Below, one piece after another: positions 23,729-31,371 of a DNA stretch of 49,835 bases (positions are counted from its first letter, which is position 1; every line of letters begins with the position of its first letter). Below the pieces are notes generated by a model. It had not been told where the DNA came from and made no database searches. It saw only the letters and a list, made by a program, of their open reading frames with translations. A program made the position numbers and the translations under genes. The stretch is from positions 1 through 49,835 of IMG/VR virus record IMGVR_UViG_3300045996_000554; one strand, given 5' to 3'. Origin of the DNA: a virus.

Positions 23729-23865
23729 CGGACTTCATGACCATCTTCAAGGCACTGCTGGAGTACCATCAGATGACCCGCCGGATACCAGCCTGTAGAC
23801 CCTTGGGTGACGAGGTAGAGGACTTATTGGTCGAATGGGACCGGACCTATGACAAAAAGGCTTGA
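23725..23865 (+). CDS. Small protein before the integrase, 46 aa
   Basis: GTG at 23725 overlaps the previous stop (GTGA); helical, charged (EVEDLLVEWDRTYDKKA). Its stop overlaps the -35 box of the integrase promoter. Size and place allow a directionality factor, but no such motif is visible. Confidence 0.45.
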   Translation: MTDFMTIFKALLEYHQMTRRIPACRPLGDEVEDLLVEWDRTYDKKA

Positions 23866-23890
23866 CCTACGGGGACCCTCTTGATATACT
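23862..23890 (+). promoter_or_regulatory. Sigma70-type promoter of the integrase
   Basis: TTGACC (23862-23867), 17-bp spacer, TATACT (23885-23890). The expected start near 23897 lies at the AGGAGGTGA ribosome site (23898-23906), so the leader is extremely short. The integrase can thus be expressed apart from the early operon. Confidence 0.8.
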
Positions 23891-23907
23891 CTTACCCAGG
23901 AGGTGAC

Positions 23908-25128
23908 ATGCCCCGTAAGCGGGTACAGAACCCAAAGGTACGCCGGGACGGATCGTTCTGGCGCATACGGTACACAGAGGATGTACGGGAAGCGGACGGT
24001 ACCCTCAAAACCGTCCGTAGATCCCAGGCGGTAGGTATAGCCGACGGGCCGGGAGCCATCAAGGTGACTGAGGCCAAGCGACTGGCCGGCGAATTCATGG
24101 CGAAGATCAACGCCGCGGCACAGGTGCCACACTCGGTCATGACCCTGAGGCAGTTTGTCGTCCAGAAGTTCCAGCCGGAAGTCGTATGGCCGATGAAGCA
24201 TTCTGGTAAGAAGCATTACGATTACTGCTTCGGCTTCATCCTGGAAGAACTGGGTGAAGTGGCGTTGAAGGACCTGACGGTCGATGTTATCGGTGGCTTC
24301 ATTCGTAAGCAGAGACAGGATGATGGGTCGGAGTATAGTACCCAGACCTTATCCCATCTGAAAAACGCCGTCTCAGCCATCATCGAACACGCCAAACGGC
24401 TGGGGTATTTCGTCGGGGACAACCCGGCGCGGATGATCCGGCTCCCAGCGATGGAGCGACGGAAGAAGCCGGCACTCAGCTTTGAGCAGTCCCAGACAGT
24501 CCTGGCCCACCTGTCCGACCCGTACCAGACAATGGCCCTGATGTCCATAACCACGTCCTTGAACGTGGCTGAGTTATGTGGGCTGCGGTGGAAAAGAGTC
24601 AACCTCACCGACCAACAGGTCCTGGCCGAAGGCTACGGCGACGAGACCATAGTCATACCCCCGAGGTCGTTTGCTGTAGTAGAGAACTACTATGACGGTC
24701 ACTATGGTGCGGTAAAAACATCAGCCCGTAACCGCATCCAGCCGTTACCCGGCCCGGTCTACGACGGTCTGGTCAGGATCTATAACAGTACAGCCTTTAA
24801 GGGTCCGGACGATCCTGTGTTCTCCTCGTCCACCGGGCGGCCCGTTGATGCCCACAACGCTAACAACAGGATACTGAAGTCGGCTGGTAAAGCCGCCGGC
24901 ATACAGGCGTTGTCGTGGCACTCCTTTAGACGTACCACGGCCACCTTAACCGGTATCCTGGGTATGGCCAAGGCTGACCGGGTAGCACTCATGGGCCACT
25001 CAGACGGAGCCATGACTGACTATTACTCCGATTCTGATATCGAACGTCGGCGTACATATGTGGATGAGTTAGCTGACAAAGTCCGTCCACGTAAGGCTGA
25101 TGTCATCCCGTTCCCCAAAGTGAGCTAA
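23908..25128 (+). CDS. int: Tyrosine integrase, 406 aa
   Basis: ATG at 23908 follows AGGAGGTGA. An N-terminal arm-binding/SAM-like region (~75-190) precedes the catalytic domain. Visible are Lys in KTSARNRI, HxxR in SWHSFRRT, GH in LMGHSDG and the Tyr in TDYYSDSD. The first-arginine block reads TTSLNVAELCGLRW, with Asn where TG.R..EL normally has the catalytic Arg. It would join attP, found 0.6 kb downstream, to a tRNA-Arg gene. Either this is a subfamily using another residue or the enzyme is weakened. Confidence 0.9.
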   Translation: MPRKRVQNPKVRRDGSFWRIRYTEDVREADGTLKTVRRSQAVGIADGPGAIKVTEAKRLAGEFMAKINAAAQVPHSVMTLRQFVVQKFQPEVVWPMKHSGKKHYDYCFGFILEELGEVALKDLTVDVIGGFIRKQRQDDGSEYSTQTLSHLKNAVSAIIEHAKRLGYFVGDNPARMIRLPAMERRKKPALSFEQSQTVLAHLSDPYQTMALMSITTSLNVAELCGLRWKRVNLTDQQVLAEGYGDETIVIPPRSFAVVENYYDGHYGAVKTSARNRIQPLPGPVYDGLVRIYNSTAFKGPDDPVFSSSTGRPVDAHNANNRILKSAGKAAGIQALSWHSFRRTTATLTGILGMAKADRVALMGHSDGAMTDYYSDSDIERRRTYVDELADKVRPRKADVIPFPKVS

Positions 25129-25137
25129 CGGACTAAC

Positions 25138-25515
25138 ATGAAGAAACGAGTGACAAAAAAGAAAGAAGAGAGTACCATATGTCCCATGACAGACGAAGTG
25201 CGGAAGATATTGATCGAGACATTGGACGCCAAGATCAGGGAGTTGGTCGAGGCGAGGGAGTCACTGATGCTGACCGGCACCGTAGGCTCGATCGAATCAC
25301 CTGGGACCTCAACAGCTACATCAACGCTTTACACAGCATCTTTAGCGCCCCCTACCAAAAAGGGTCACGTCTCGGAAGCAGCCAAGACCCGGCTGAGCCA
25401 GCGGATGAAGCTGGTCTGGGCGGTGAGGAACGCGACGCAACGGAGGAACCGGGCCGAGATCAAGGCGGCCAAGGAAGCGTTGGAACAGTGGGACAGGGAG
25501 AATCCGAAGAAGTGA
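25138..25515 (+). CDS. Lys/Glu-rich helical protein, 125 aa
   Basis: ATG at 25138, 9 nt after int; ribosome site weak. A basic N-terminus is followed by a helix, a Ser/Thr linker and a second charged helix (RRNRAEIKAAKEALEQW). Possible DNA-binding or coiled-coil protein. A start at 25186 (MTDEVRKI) is possible. Confidence 0.55.
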   Translation: MKKRVTKKKEESTICPMTDEVRKILIETLDAKIRELVEARESLMLTGTVGSIESPGTSTATSTLYTASLAPPTKKGHVSEAAKTRLSQRMKLVWAVRNATQRRNRAEIKAAKEALEQWDRENPKK

Positions 25516-25694
25516 TGATCTGTGCCGAATGCAATTTGCCGATCACGGCGGAGAACGAATACCGCATCGCGCCGTATACGGGGCTGAAGTACCACAAAAC
25601 CTGCTACAGCTTCGACAAGCACAATCCAAAGTATGGACTAAAAAAGAGGGATGAAGATGACCGTAACTCGTCCTCAGAGTCCACAAGTTGTTGA
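25515..25694 (+). CDS. Small zinc-finger-like protein, 59 aa
   Basis: ATG at 25515 overlaps the previous stop (TGATG). MICAECNLPI and KYHKTCYSFD give a C..C/H..C set resembling one half of a LIM-type finger. It ends 9 nt before the attP inverted repeat. It could regulate integration, but that is guesswork. Confidence 0.5.
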   Translation: MICAECNLPITAENEYRIAPYTGLKYHKTCYSFDKHNPKYGLKKRDEDDRNSSSESTSC

Positions 25695-25761
25695 CAACAA
25701 AGGGCGACCCCACTGCCTTCTAAGCAGAGGGTCGCAGGTTCGAGTCCTGCCGCGCCTACCA
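25688..25761 (+). other. attP: attP: 3' portion of a tRNA-Arg(UCU) with flanking inverted repeats
   Basis: 25713-25761 carries an anticodon stem-loop (CTGC-CTTCTAA-GCAG, anticodon TCT), variable loop, T-arm (GCAGG-TTCGAGT-CCTGC), acceptor 3' strand CGCGCCT, discriminator A and CCA. The D-arm and 5' acceptor are absent, so it is not a complete tRNA. Integration would restore the host tRNA gene. GCGACCC (25704-25710) and GGGTCGC (25729-25735) form a perfect inverted repeat around the anticodon loop, like core integrase sites. TTGTTG-A-CAACAA (25688-25700) may be an arm site. Confidence 0.85.
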
Positions 25762-25769
25762 CTAAAGCG

Positions 25770-25798
25770 TTGACAGGTAAGGCTGATTCGATGATACT
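25770..25798 (+). promoter_or_regulatory. Sigma70-type promoter after attP
   Basis: TTGACA (25770-25775), 17-bp spacer, GATACT (25793-25798). It would drive the 25883 gene and perhaps the polymerase operon. After integration it would end up next to the host tRNA gene. Confidence 0.7.
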
Positions 25799-25882
25799 GG
25801 AAGTAGGGAGGAAGGGTGGTAGCGGGTCCCCGCCCACATCTTTTCCCACAATGTTGACCGGTAAGTGACTGTGGAGGGAACG

Positions 25883-26077
25883 ATGCGACAGTACTCCTGG
25901 TGTTGCGAGGTGGGACACGAAGGCGGATTCACTTTGGGCGGCTGGCATACAGAAAAGGACGCATGTTCACAGGCAGACAGCCAGCACCAAAAGGAATTTC
26001 CTGATTGTGAATACGCGCTTCAAGTGCGACTGCTTCAGATACTGGAACGTGACCACCACGGCACACGTCCACTGTAA
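25883..26077 (+). CDS. Small Cys/His protein, 64 aa
   Basis: ATG at 25883 follows GGAGGG. WCCEVGHEGGF and later DCEYALQVRLLQIL; no known family. It stands alone between its own promoter and a terminator, the pattern of a separately controlled gene. Confidence 0.6.
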   Translation: MRQYSWCCEVGHEGGFTLGGWHTEKDACSQADSQHQKEFPDCEYALQVRLLQILERDHHGTRPL

Positions 26078-26115
26078 CGAGAGACACTGACACCACAGTG
26101 GCTCGGATGTACTAA

Positions 26116-26143
26116 AGGGCTGGTTTCGGCCAGCCCTCCTTTT
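26116..26143 (+). terminator. Intrinsic terminator
   Basis: AGGGCTGG, loop TTTCGG, CCAGCCCT, then CCTTTT. Perfect 8-bp stem after the 25883 gene. Confidence 0.85.
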
Positions 26144-26224
26144 AACCCCTTAACCAACTAACCCTTCCAACCTTTCCCACCTAACTAACCACACAAACCT
26201 AAATCCTCCACAAGGAAGGTGCGT

Positions 26225-26425
26225 ATGGCAAAACCACGTAAGCTGTCTCCACAGCAGAGACAGAAACTACACGCCAAGGCCGACGAGTTGTGTCTCGATC
26301 TGGGCCGTATGGCCGCTGCCTACTTCGGCGGTGAGCCGGCGTCATTAGAGTTGTCAATGGGCCAGTTGACCGACCTGGTGTATGAGATCAATCGGATCTG
26401 GCGCCGGCTGCGGGAGTCGGAGTGA
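26225..26425 (+). CDS. Small helical protein, 66 aa
   Basis: ATG at 26225 follows AAGGAAGG. Basic N-terminus (MAKPRKLSPQQRQKLHAKAD), two helices, ends RRLRESE. Not recognised; overlaps the next gene (GTGA). Confidence 0.55.
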   Translation: MAKPRKLSPQQRQKLHAKADELCLDLGRMAAAYFGGEPASLELSMGQLTDLVYEINRIWRRLRESE

Positions 26426-26610
26426 TTACCGACAAAGACCTTACAGATCTCGTCAAGGTCTGGCATCACCAACGCAAAGGGTATCAGGACAAGGCGTACC
26501 AGCTTCGAAAGAAGCACAAAGAGGCTGAGTTTTACGAAGGCATTTCCCAGGGCTTGGCAGATGCCATAGATACTTTGGAAGGCCTGATCCAGCGTCGAGG
26601 TGGGAAGTGA
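26422..26610 (+). CDS. Small helical protein, 62 aa
   Basis: GTG at 26422; predicted all-alpha (KKHKEAEFYEGISQGLADAI). Coupled to the polymerase gene by a 4-nt overlap. Function unknown. Confidence 0.55.
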   Translation: MITDKDLTDLVKVWHHQRKGYQDKAYQLRKKHKEAEFYEGISQGLADAIDTLEGLIQRRGGK

Positions 26611-28550
26611 TCACTCCCTATCCCGATACCCACGGGGAACCCGGTGGGTTCGTCCGTCGTAACCCCTGGGTCTCGGTTGATTTTGAGTTCAATCCGACGC
26701 ATCCGATCCCGCCTACCGTCATCGGACTATGTTCCGGCGACCGGCCCATGTCGTCTATCTACAACTACAAGGGCAAAGCGGTACTGGAGCAACTGGAACG
26801 AGAGAAGGTCGTCTGGGTCGGCCATAACTCCGTCACGGTCGAAAAGCCGATCATCGAGGCGGAACTGGGTGTCACCATCCCTCTGTCCCGTGTCGATGAC
26901 ACCATGATCTGGCACTACCTGGCCAACTCCCACCTGTGCAAAGGCACGACCAAGGACGAGGACGGGGAGGATCAGGGTAAGGGTCAGGGATTTATGGATC
27001 TCTGGTCCATGTCGTCTCTCTACACCGACCTGCCGGTATGGAAATCGTGCCGTGGTGTACGTTGTGCCGGCCCATGTCACGAACATGACCCCTTGGGCTA
27101 CAACGGCATGGACACCTATGCGGTCGATTTGGCCGTCCCCAACCTCAAAGCCGACATGAAGCGTAAAGGCATCACCGAGGACCTGGTCACCCATGTCAAG
27201 GAGATGATGGTCGTCTGTCATGAGATGTCGGTACGTGGCATCAAGGTGGACCGGGACGAGGTGTACCGGCTGGAACGTGAGATGTTCGAGAGGAAGGATA
27301 AGTTGTTCCCGTCACGGGTACAGAACAAGGTGGGGAAAAAGGGACAGACGCTCAAGTCTGTAGAGACCGTATGGGACGCTCCGTTCAACCCCCACAGTAG
27401 CGACCAGATCATAGCTTACTTCTCAGACCACGGCTATCCCCTTGAGAAAACTGATAAAGAGTCTATCAGTACCCTGCTGGATCACATGACCGCCCGTACT
27501 GACCGAGACGTTTTCAAATGGGCAGAAAACTTGTACGACTACAAGCACGAAGGTAAAGGTTTAGGTCCTTGGTTTGCAGAGCGGTACTTCAGTGCTGACG
27601 GTCTGATGCATCCACGCTTCAACCCAACGGGTACGTCGTTTGGCCGGCTAAGTAGTTCCGATCCCAACTTTCAGAACATCCCAGGTAAAGGATTTGGGAA
27701 GAACGTAAAGAGGGTGGTGGTTCCAAGGGACCCCAGCCTGTGCCTCGCCAAGGCTGACAAGTCTCAACTTGAGCTTCGTATCGTCCTCTGGTATGCCGGC
27801 GTTTTTGAAAAGCTACCGTACTTTGAAGATGCCTTTCACTGGCTGGTGTCGGCCTCAAACGGACTCTTTGAATCCGTCGCCAGCGACAACCCAGACAAAG
27901 GCTGGGACGCTCGTGATTGGTCTAAGTCTGTCTCACACGGGGCTGACTACCTAGAAGGTATCACAATCCTCTATGGCAAGGACTTGGACTCGGCTTACAC
28001 CAGGACAATGATCGACAAAGGGGCCTTAGTCGTTTATCGTGACTGGGAAGCGTTCGGCGGTGTGGTAGGGTTCACAGGAAGTAATCTGGCTAAACGTCTG
28101 TTCGGTGATAAGACGCATGAGAACCGCCGCAAAGCACTGGCGATACAGGAAGCGTATTTTAACCGCTTTCCTGAGATCCGAACGTGGCACAAGTCGATTA
28201 CGCGATTAGCGGAGCAGGGGTATCTTAAGTCTGCCTCCGGTCGTTACCTCCAACTGTTCGGGTCACCTGAAGACAAGCTGAAGCAAACCGCCGCGTTCTT
28301 CGGCCAGGGTGGCGGGGCTGACGATGTAGGCGAAGGTATGAGACGGTTTGGGGATCTCGGGCAGATACCTCTTATCCAGGTGCATGACGAGCTTGTATTT
28401 GAACTACCCGTCTCATGGTCCGACGAGAAGATCATGGAACACTTCCAGCCGTTCGTGGTGGAAAGTAAGTTTATGTCCGGGTTCAAAGGACCCGTCAAGG
28501 TCAGCCGCGGGCCGAACTGGCTGGACCAACGGGTACTGGGGAAGATATGA
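26607..28550 (+). CDS. Family A DNA polymerase with 3'-5' exonuclease, 647 aa
   Basis: The replicative polymerase. The exonuclease domain shows VDFEF (Exo I, ~24-28), GHNSVTVEK (Exo II, ~73) and YNGMDTYAV (Exo III, ~164). The palm shows motif A KADKSQLELRI (~381-391, Lys in place of the common Tyr), motif B DWSKSVSHGADY (~436-447) and motif C QVHDELVFE (~590-598). There is no 5'-nuclease domain; the compact size matches phage family A enzymes. GTG start at 26607 overlaps the previous stop. It probably works with the RepA-type helicase and SSB-like protein; no primase motif was found. Confidence 0.92.
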   Translation: MITPYPDTHGEPGGFVRRNPWVSVDFEFNPTHPIPPTVIGLCSGDRPMSSIYNYKGKAVLEQLEREKVVWVGHNSVTVEKPIIEAELGVTIPLSRVDDTMIWHYLANSHLCKGTTKDEDGEDQGKGQGFMDLWSMSSLYTDLPVWKSCRGVRCAGPCHEHDPLGYNGMDTYAVDLAVPNLKADMKRKGITEDLVTHVKEMMVVCHEMSVRGIKVDRDEVYRLEREMFERKDKLFPSRVQNKVGKKGQTLKSVETVWDAPFNPHSSDQIIAYFSDHGYPLEKTDKESISTLLDHMTARTDRDVFKWAENLYDYKHEGKGLGPWFAERYFSADGLMHPRFNPTGTSFGRLSSSDPNFQNIPGKGFGKNVKRVVVPRDPSLCLAKADKSQLELRIVLWYAGVFEKLPYFEDAFHWLVSASNGLFESVASDNPDKGWDARDWSKSVSHGADYLEGITILYGKDLDSAYTRTMIDKGALVVYRDWEAFGGVVGFTGSNLAKRLFGDKTHENRRKALAIQEAYFNRFPEIRTWHKSITRLAEQGYLKSASGRYLQLFGSPEDKLKQTAAFFGQGGGADDVGEGMRRFGDLGQIPLIQVHDELVFELPVSWSDEKIMEHFQPFVVESKFMSGFKGPVKVSRGPNWLDQRVLGKI

Positions 28551-28789
28551 CCCGCCGTACAGCCATACCGGTGGTCCTGCTGATCCCCCGCGCTCTGGGT
28601 GGCTCACCACACAAAGACATGGCCGAGGCCGGGAACGACTTCATCCACCAGTGGAAACAATGGGCCGATGAGGTAAACAACACGCCGTTGGGAGGGATAT
28701 CGGCGTCAGCTATGTTGTACGCCCAGGAGATGGACAAACGCTATCGTAAGTTCCAAAAGTTACGCCGTAAATGGGAGGTAGGTGAATGA
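28547..28789 (+). CDS. Unknown small protein after the polymerase, 80 aa
   Basis: ATGA overlap with the polymerase gene. Helical C-terminal half rich in Lys/Arg (MDKRYRKFQKLRRKWEVGE). Possible replication accessory protein; not recognised. Confidence 0.6.
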   Translation: MTRRTAIPVVLLIPRALGGSPHKDMAEAGNDFIHQWKQWADEVNNTPLGGISASAMLYAQEMDKRYRKFQKLRRKWEVGE

Positions 28790-29043
28790 GAGACCCAACC
28801 AAGCTGTCTCGTAGAGACATAACCGGCTTCCTTCACAACGCCCAGTTGGCCGCTGTGGAAGACGTGGATGACAAACGTATCCCGGCTGTGTATGAGTACC
28901 ACAAACACCTTTACCAACTCTTAACCACCGAAACCCAATTCACCCCAACTGAACTAATCGCAGTACTGACTTCGACGGCATATGCGTTACACACAGGAGG
29001 TGTGGATGGTAAGAAAGCAGAAAAGATTTCTCGCGTTCGGTGA
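28786..29043 (+). CDS. Unknown helical protein, 85 aa
   Basis: ATGA overlap. MRDPTKLSRRDITGFLHNAQ followed by helices; ends basic (KKAEKISRVR). Its last 38 nt are shared with the phosphoesterase gene. Not recognised. Confidence 0.55.
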   Translation: MRDPTKLSRRDITGFLHNAQLAAVEDVDDKRIPAVYEYHKHLYQLLTTETQFTPTELIAVLTSTAYALHTGGVDGKKAEKISRVR

Positions 29044-29803
29044 CCTCCACTTCGGCTGGACTAAACGAATCTCCCCTAGGGGAACGCAACGTAAGACCCC
29101 CATCCATGTGGAAGCCGCGTTTAACTCCATGATGGCGTTTGCCCATGACTACAAGCCCGATATCGTCCTGCTCATGGGCGATCTGTTCGACATGACACCG
29201 GTCTGTAGGCACGAGATCGACACGCCGGGTAAGATGGAAGGCCAACGGCTTATCGAAGTATACGAAAAAGGCCGGGAGTTTTTCATCAACCCGATACTCG
29301 AACTGGGAGCCGAGACACATTGGTTCGATGGTAACCACGAAGCCTGGGCGTACCAGTTGACCAACAAGTTCCCCGGTATCTCCGGAATGCTGGACCCGTA
29401 TCACTGGCTACGGCTGGACAACGACGATATCATCTTCCATCCACAAGGAGATATCTACCACCCAGCTAAAGGGAAGTTGGCTGTCACTCACGGGGACGGG
29501 TTGGTACGGAGCGGTAAGTATGCTGCATCCCGCGCCGTCGAGCGATACGGCTCATCCATCCGTCTCTGGCACTTCCACACCTGGCAGGTGTTTATTAAAG
29601 AGACGATGAAGAACAATGCGTATCAGTCCGGTGTCGTGGTTCCTTGTATGTGTACCAGGACTCCGTCATACCGGCCAACGGATCTGAATTCATCCGTCCA
29701 CGGCTTTGACTTCGGTGTAATTGAAGCTAACGGGTCCTTCGATGACGCGGTGGCTATCATCTGGAACGGGCAGACGACTATCAACGGAAAGGTCTACGGA
29801 TGA
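29006..29803 (+). CDS. Calcineurin-like metallophosphoesterase, 265 aa
   Basis: ATG at 29006 follows GGAGG. The five metal-binding blocks are in order: FGDLH (~11-15), LMGDLFD (~56-62), DGNHE (~113-117), VTHGD and HFHTW. Family members hydrolyse phosphodiesters; within a replication operon a nuclease (Mre11/SbcD-like) or phosphatase on DNA ends is plausible. No capping domain or SbcC partner is visible, so the substrate is open. Confidence 0.85.
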   Translation: MVRKQKRFLAFGDLHFGWTKRISPRGTQRKTPIHVEAAFNSMMAFAHDYKPDIVLLMGDLFDMTPVCRHEIDTPGKMEGQRLIEVYEKGREFFINPILELGAETHWFDGNHEAWAYQLTNKFPGISGMLDPYHWLRLDNDDIIFHPQGDIYHPAKGKLAVTHGDGLVRSGKYAASRAVERYGSSIRLWHFHTWQVFIKETMKNNAYQSGVVVPCMCTRTPSYRPTDLNSSVHGFDFGVIEANGSFDDAVAIIWNGQTTINGKVYG

Positions 29804-30108
29804 AAGACAAACGATACAACCCGCCGATACCTGTTGAGGTGGTCTGGAAGGACGCTATCGGGGTACAGGGTGAAGTGGACCTGACCGCCCCCAAAGGTAT
29901 CGTCCTCCACTACATCGGCTACCTGGCTGAAGTCCGGGACGGCTTCGTAACCCTGGTGTCTGAGTACGCCGCCGAGTGTCCGGAATCCATGAGAGACCAG
30001 GGGGACATACCACTGGTCAACGTGCTGACGGTAACGAAATTGAATCGAGGGAGGACGAAACTTTATGACAAGAGCCGAGTGGCCCGACGTAATGCGAAAA
30101 ATCGCTGA
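29800..30108 (+). CDS. Unknown protein, 102 aa
   Basis: ATGA overlap with the phosphoesterase gene. Beta-rich N-terminal part (VEVVWKDAIGVQGEVDLTAP), basic tail. Its last 44 nt overlap the next gene. Not recognised. Confidence 0.55.
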   Translation: MKDKRYNPPIPVEVVWKDAIGVQGEVDLTAPKGIVLHYIGYLAEVRDGFVTLVSEYAAECPESMRDQGDIPLVNVLTVTKLNRGRTKLYDKSRVARRNAKNR

Positions 30109-30454
30109 AGAGAAATTGGAACTTAGTTGTAGGAAAAACGCCAACTACGCCGGGGACGAAGACGCCTGGGCGAACTTTAACCTGGTCGAGATCGTGACAC
30201 ATGGCAAGATCACCAGGGAACAGGGGATCTTTGTCAGGATGGTGGATAAGATGTCACGGCTGGGGTCATTGCTCTTTGATGGTACTGACCAGGTAGGCGA
30301 ACCGACCAAGGACACCATCCGGGACCTAGGCATCTACGCCGACATCCTGTATGCGTCGTTGGAGGAGAGGGAACAGATGGAGCCTAACGAAGTACCAGAG
30401 AAAGCCATAACCCTCGATGCCCTACGTAACTTCTTCGCTACACGGCAGAGCTAG
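30065..30454 (+). CDS. Nmad1/DUF1599-like (MazG-fold) protein, 129 aa
   Basis: The pattern CRKNANYAGDEDAWANFN, IFVRMVDKMSRL, VGEPTKDTIRDLGIYADIL matches the nucleotide-modification-associated domain 1 family, all-alpha relatives of MazG-type NTP pyrophosphohydrolases. It may act on nucleotide pools. No base-modification enzymes were seen elsewhere, so a modified-DNA pathway is not supported. ATG at 30065 has a weak site (GGGAGG 12 nt upstream). Confidence 0.65.
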   Translation: MTRAEWPDVMRKIAEEKLELSCRKNANYAGDEDAWANFNLVEIVTHGKITREQGIFVRMVDKMSRLGSLLFDGTDQVGEPTKDTIRDLGIYADILYASLEEREQMEPNEVPEKAITLDALRNFFATRQS

Positions 30455-31312
30455 ATGGCCGACCGTTTCTATGATCTCTTTACGACACCTCTTCCCGACG
30501 CTCCCGCGTGGATCACTGGAGGAGTCCTGATCAAAGGAGCGGTAATGCTGGCCTGTGGTCCGGCCAAGATCGGCAAGAGTCAGTTGATCGTTGATATCGC
30601 TGACTCGTTGACCAGGGGTGGTTGTCTCTGGGGCGTGGAAGGGTTTGAGATACCGGAGCCGGTGGCGACGTTGTACCTGGACGGGGAGCTTGGCAAGTAC
30701 GGGTTACACCAAAGAGTCCGGTACCGGTACGAGGCCCTGGGTTACCCGCCGGCTCCCAACCTCTTCTACCTGTCGAAGCCCAAAGGCTTCATGCTGGACA
30801 CGATGGCGGGGGCGGAACTGCTGGCCCGTGAGGTGGCCGCCACCAAAGCCAAGGTCGTCATCGTGGACCCCATAAGCAAGTTCCTCCATGGGGACGAGAA
30901 CAGTAACACGGATGTGAACAGGTTGTTCCAGAACCTGAACGGGCTGGTGGCTGATACCAATGACCTGTCCTTCGTCCTGGTCCACCATTACGGTAAACCA
31001 CCAAAGCCCGGTACCGACGGAGCGGCTGAATACGACCCGCTGGACGCTTATAACGCCCGTGGGGCTGCCAAGTGGTTCGACTCGGTCGATACGTTAGTCA
31101 CCATACAGATGCAGAAAGCGGTGTTACCGGGGGAGGACAGGAGGTTCAAGACGGGATGGAAACCGAGACATGCCCCTGAACCGGCCCCGATCACACTGGC
31201 GTTACATCCAGGTGGGCTGGTCAGTCAGGTGGTGGAACCACGGGGGTTACCGGTTGGACGTGGCCCGCTGTACCCTACAACAAGGAAATCAGCGCAAAGC
31301 CACCGACGATAA
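30455..31312 (+). CDS. RepA/DnaB-type replicative helicase (AAA_25), 285 aa
   Basis: Directly follows the previous stop. RecA-fold core with Walker A GPAKIGKS (~35-42), LYLDGELG (the catalytic-Glu block of the RepA family), Walker B VVIVDPISKF (~133-142) and FVLVHHYGKP (~172-181). This matches hexameric RepA-type helicases of plasmids and phages, which load near iterons. The iterons at 16.6 kb would fit. It ends the early operon, tail-to-tail with the late genes. Confidence 0.82.
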   Translation: MADRFYDLFTTPLPDAPAWITGGVLIKGAVMLACGPAKIGKSQLIVDIADSLTRGGCLWGVEGFEIPEPVATLYLDGELGKYGLHQRVRYRYEALGYPPAPNLFYLSKPKGFMLDTMAGAELLAREVAATKAKVVIVDPISKFLHGDENSNTDVNRLFQNLNGLVADTNDLSFVLVHHYGKPPKPGTDGAAEYDPLDAYNARGAAKWFDSVDTLVTIQMQKAVLPGEDRRFKTGWKPRHAPEPAPITLALHPGGLVSQVVEPRGLPVGRGPLYPTTRKSAQSHRR

Positions 31313-31364
31313 TCCCAACCGGGATCAACAGTGACAGGAGATCACGAACAACGCACTTGGGCAT
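31275..31364 (-). CDS. Candidate membrane micro-peptide at the end of the late operon, 29 aa
   Basis: ATG at 31364, 7 nt after the previous stop, with a weak AGGG site. One hydrophobic span (LLSLLIPVGIIVGGFALISL). It overlaps the end of the helicase gene in antisense by 38 bp. The position suggests coupled translation; a lysis-related role is speculative. Confidence 0.35.
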   Translation of the reverse strand: MPKCVVRDLLSLLIPVGIIVGGFALISLL

Positions 31365-31371
31365 AACGACC

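Noticed and set aside
25701-25762. A complete tRNA-Arg gene
   Set aside because: The T-arm, anticodon loop and 3' acceptor are present, but there is no D-arm or matching AGGCGCG 5' acceptor strand; it is an attachment site copying a tRNA 3' part.
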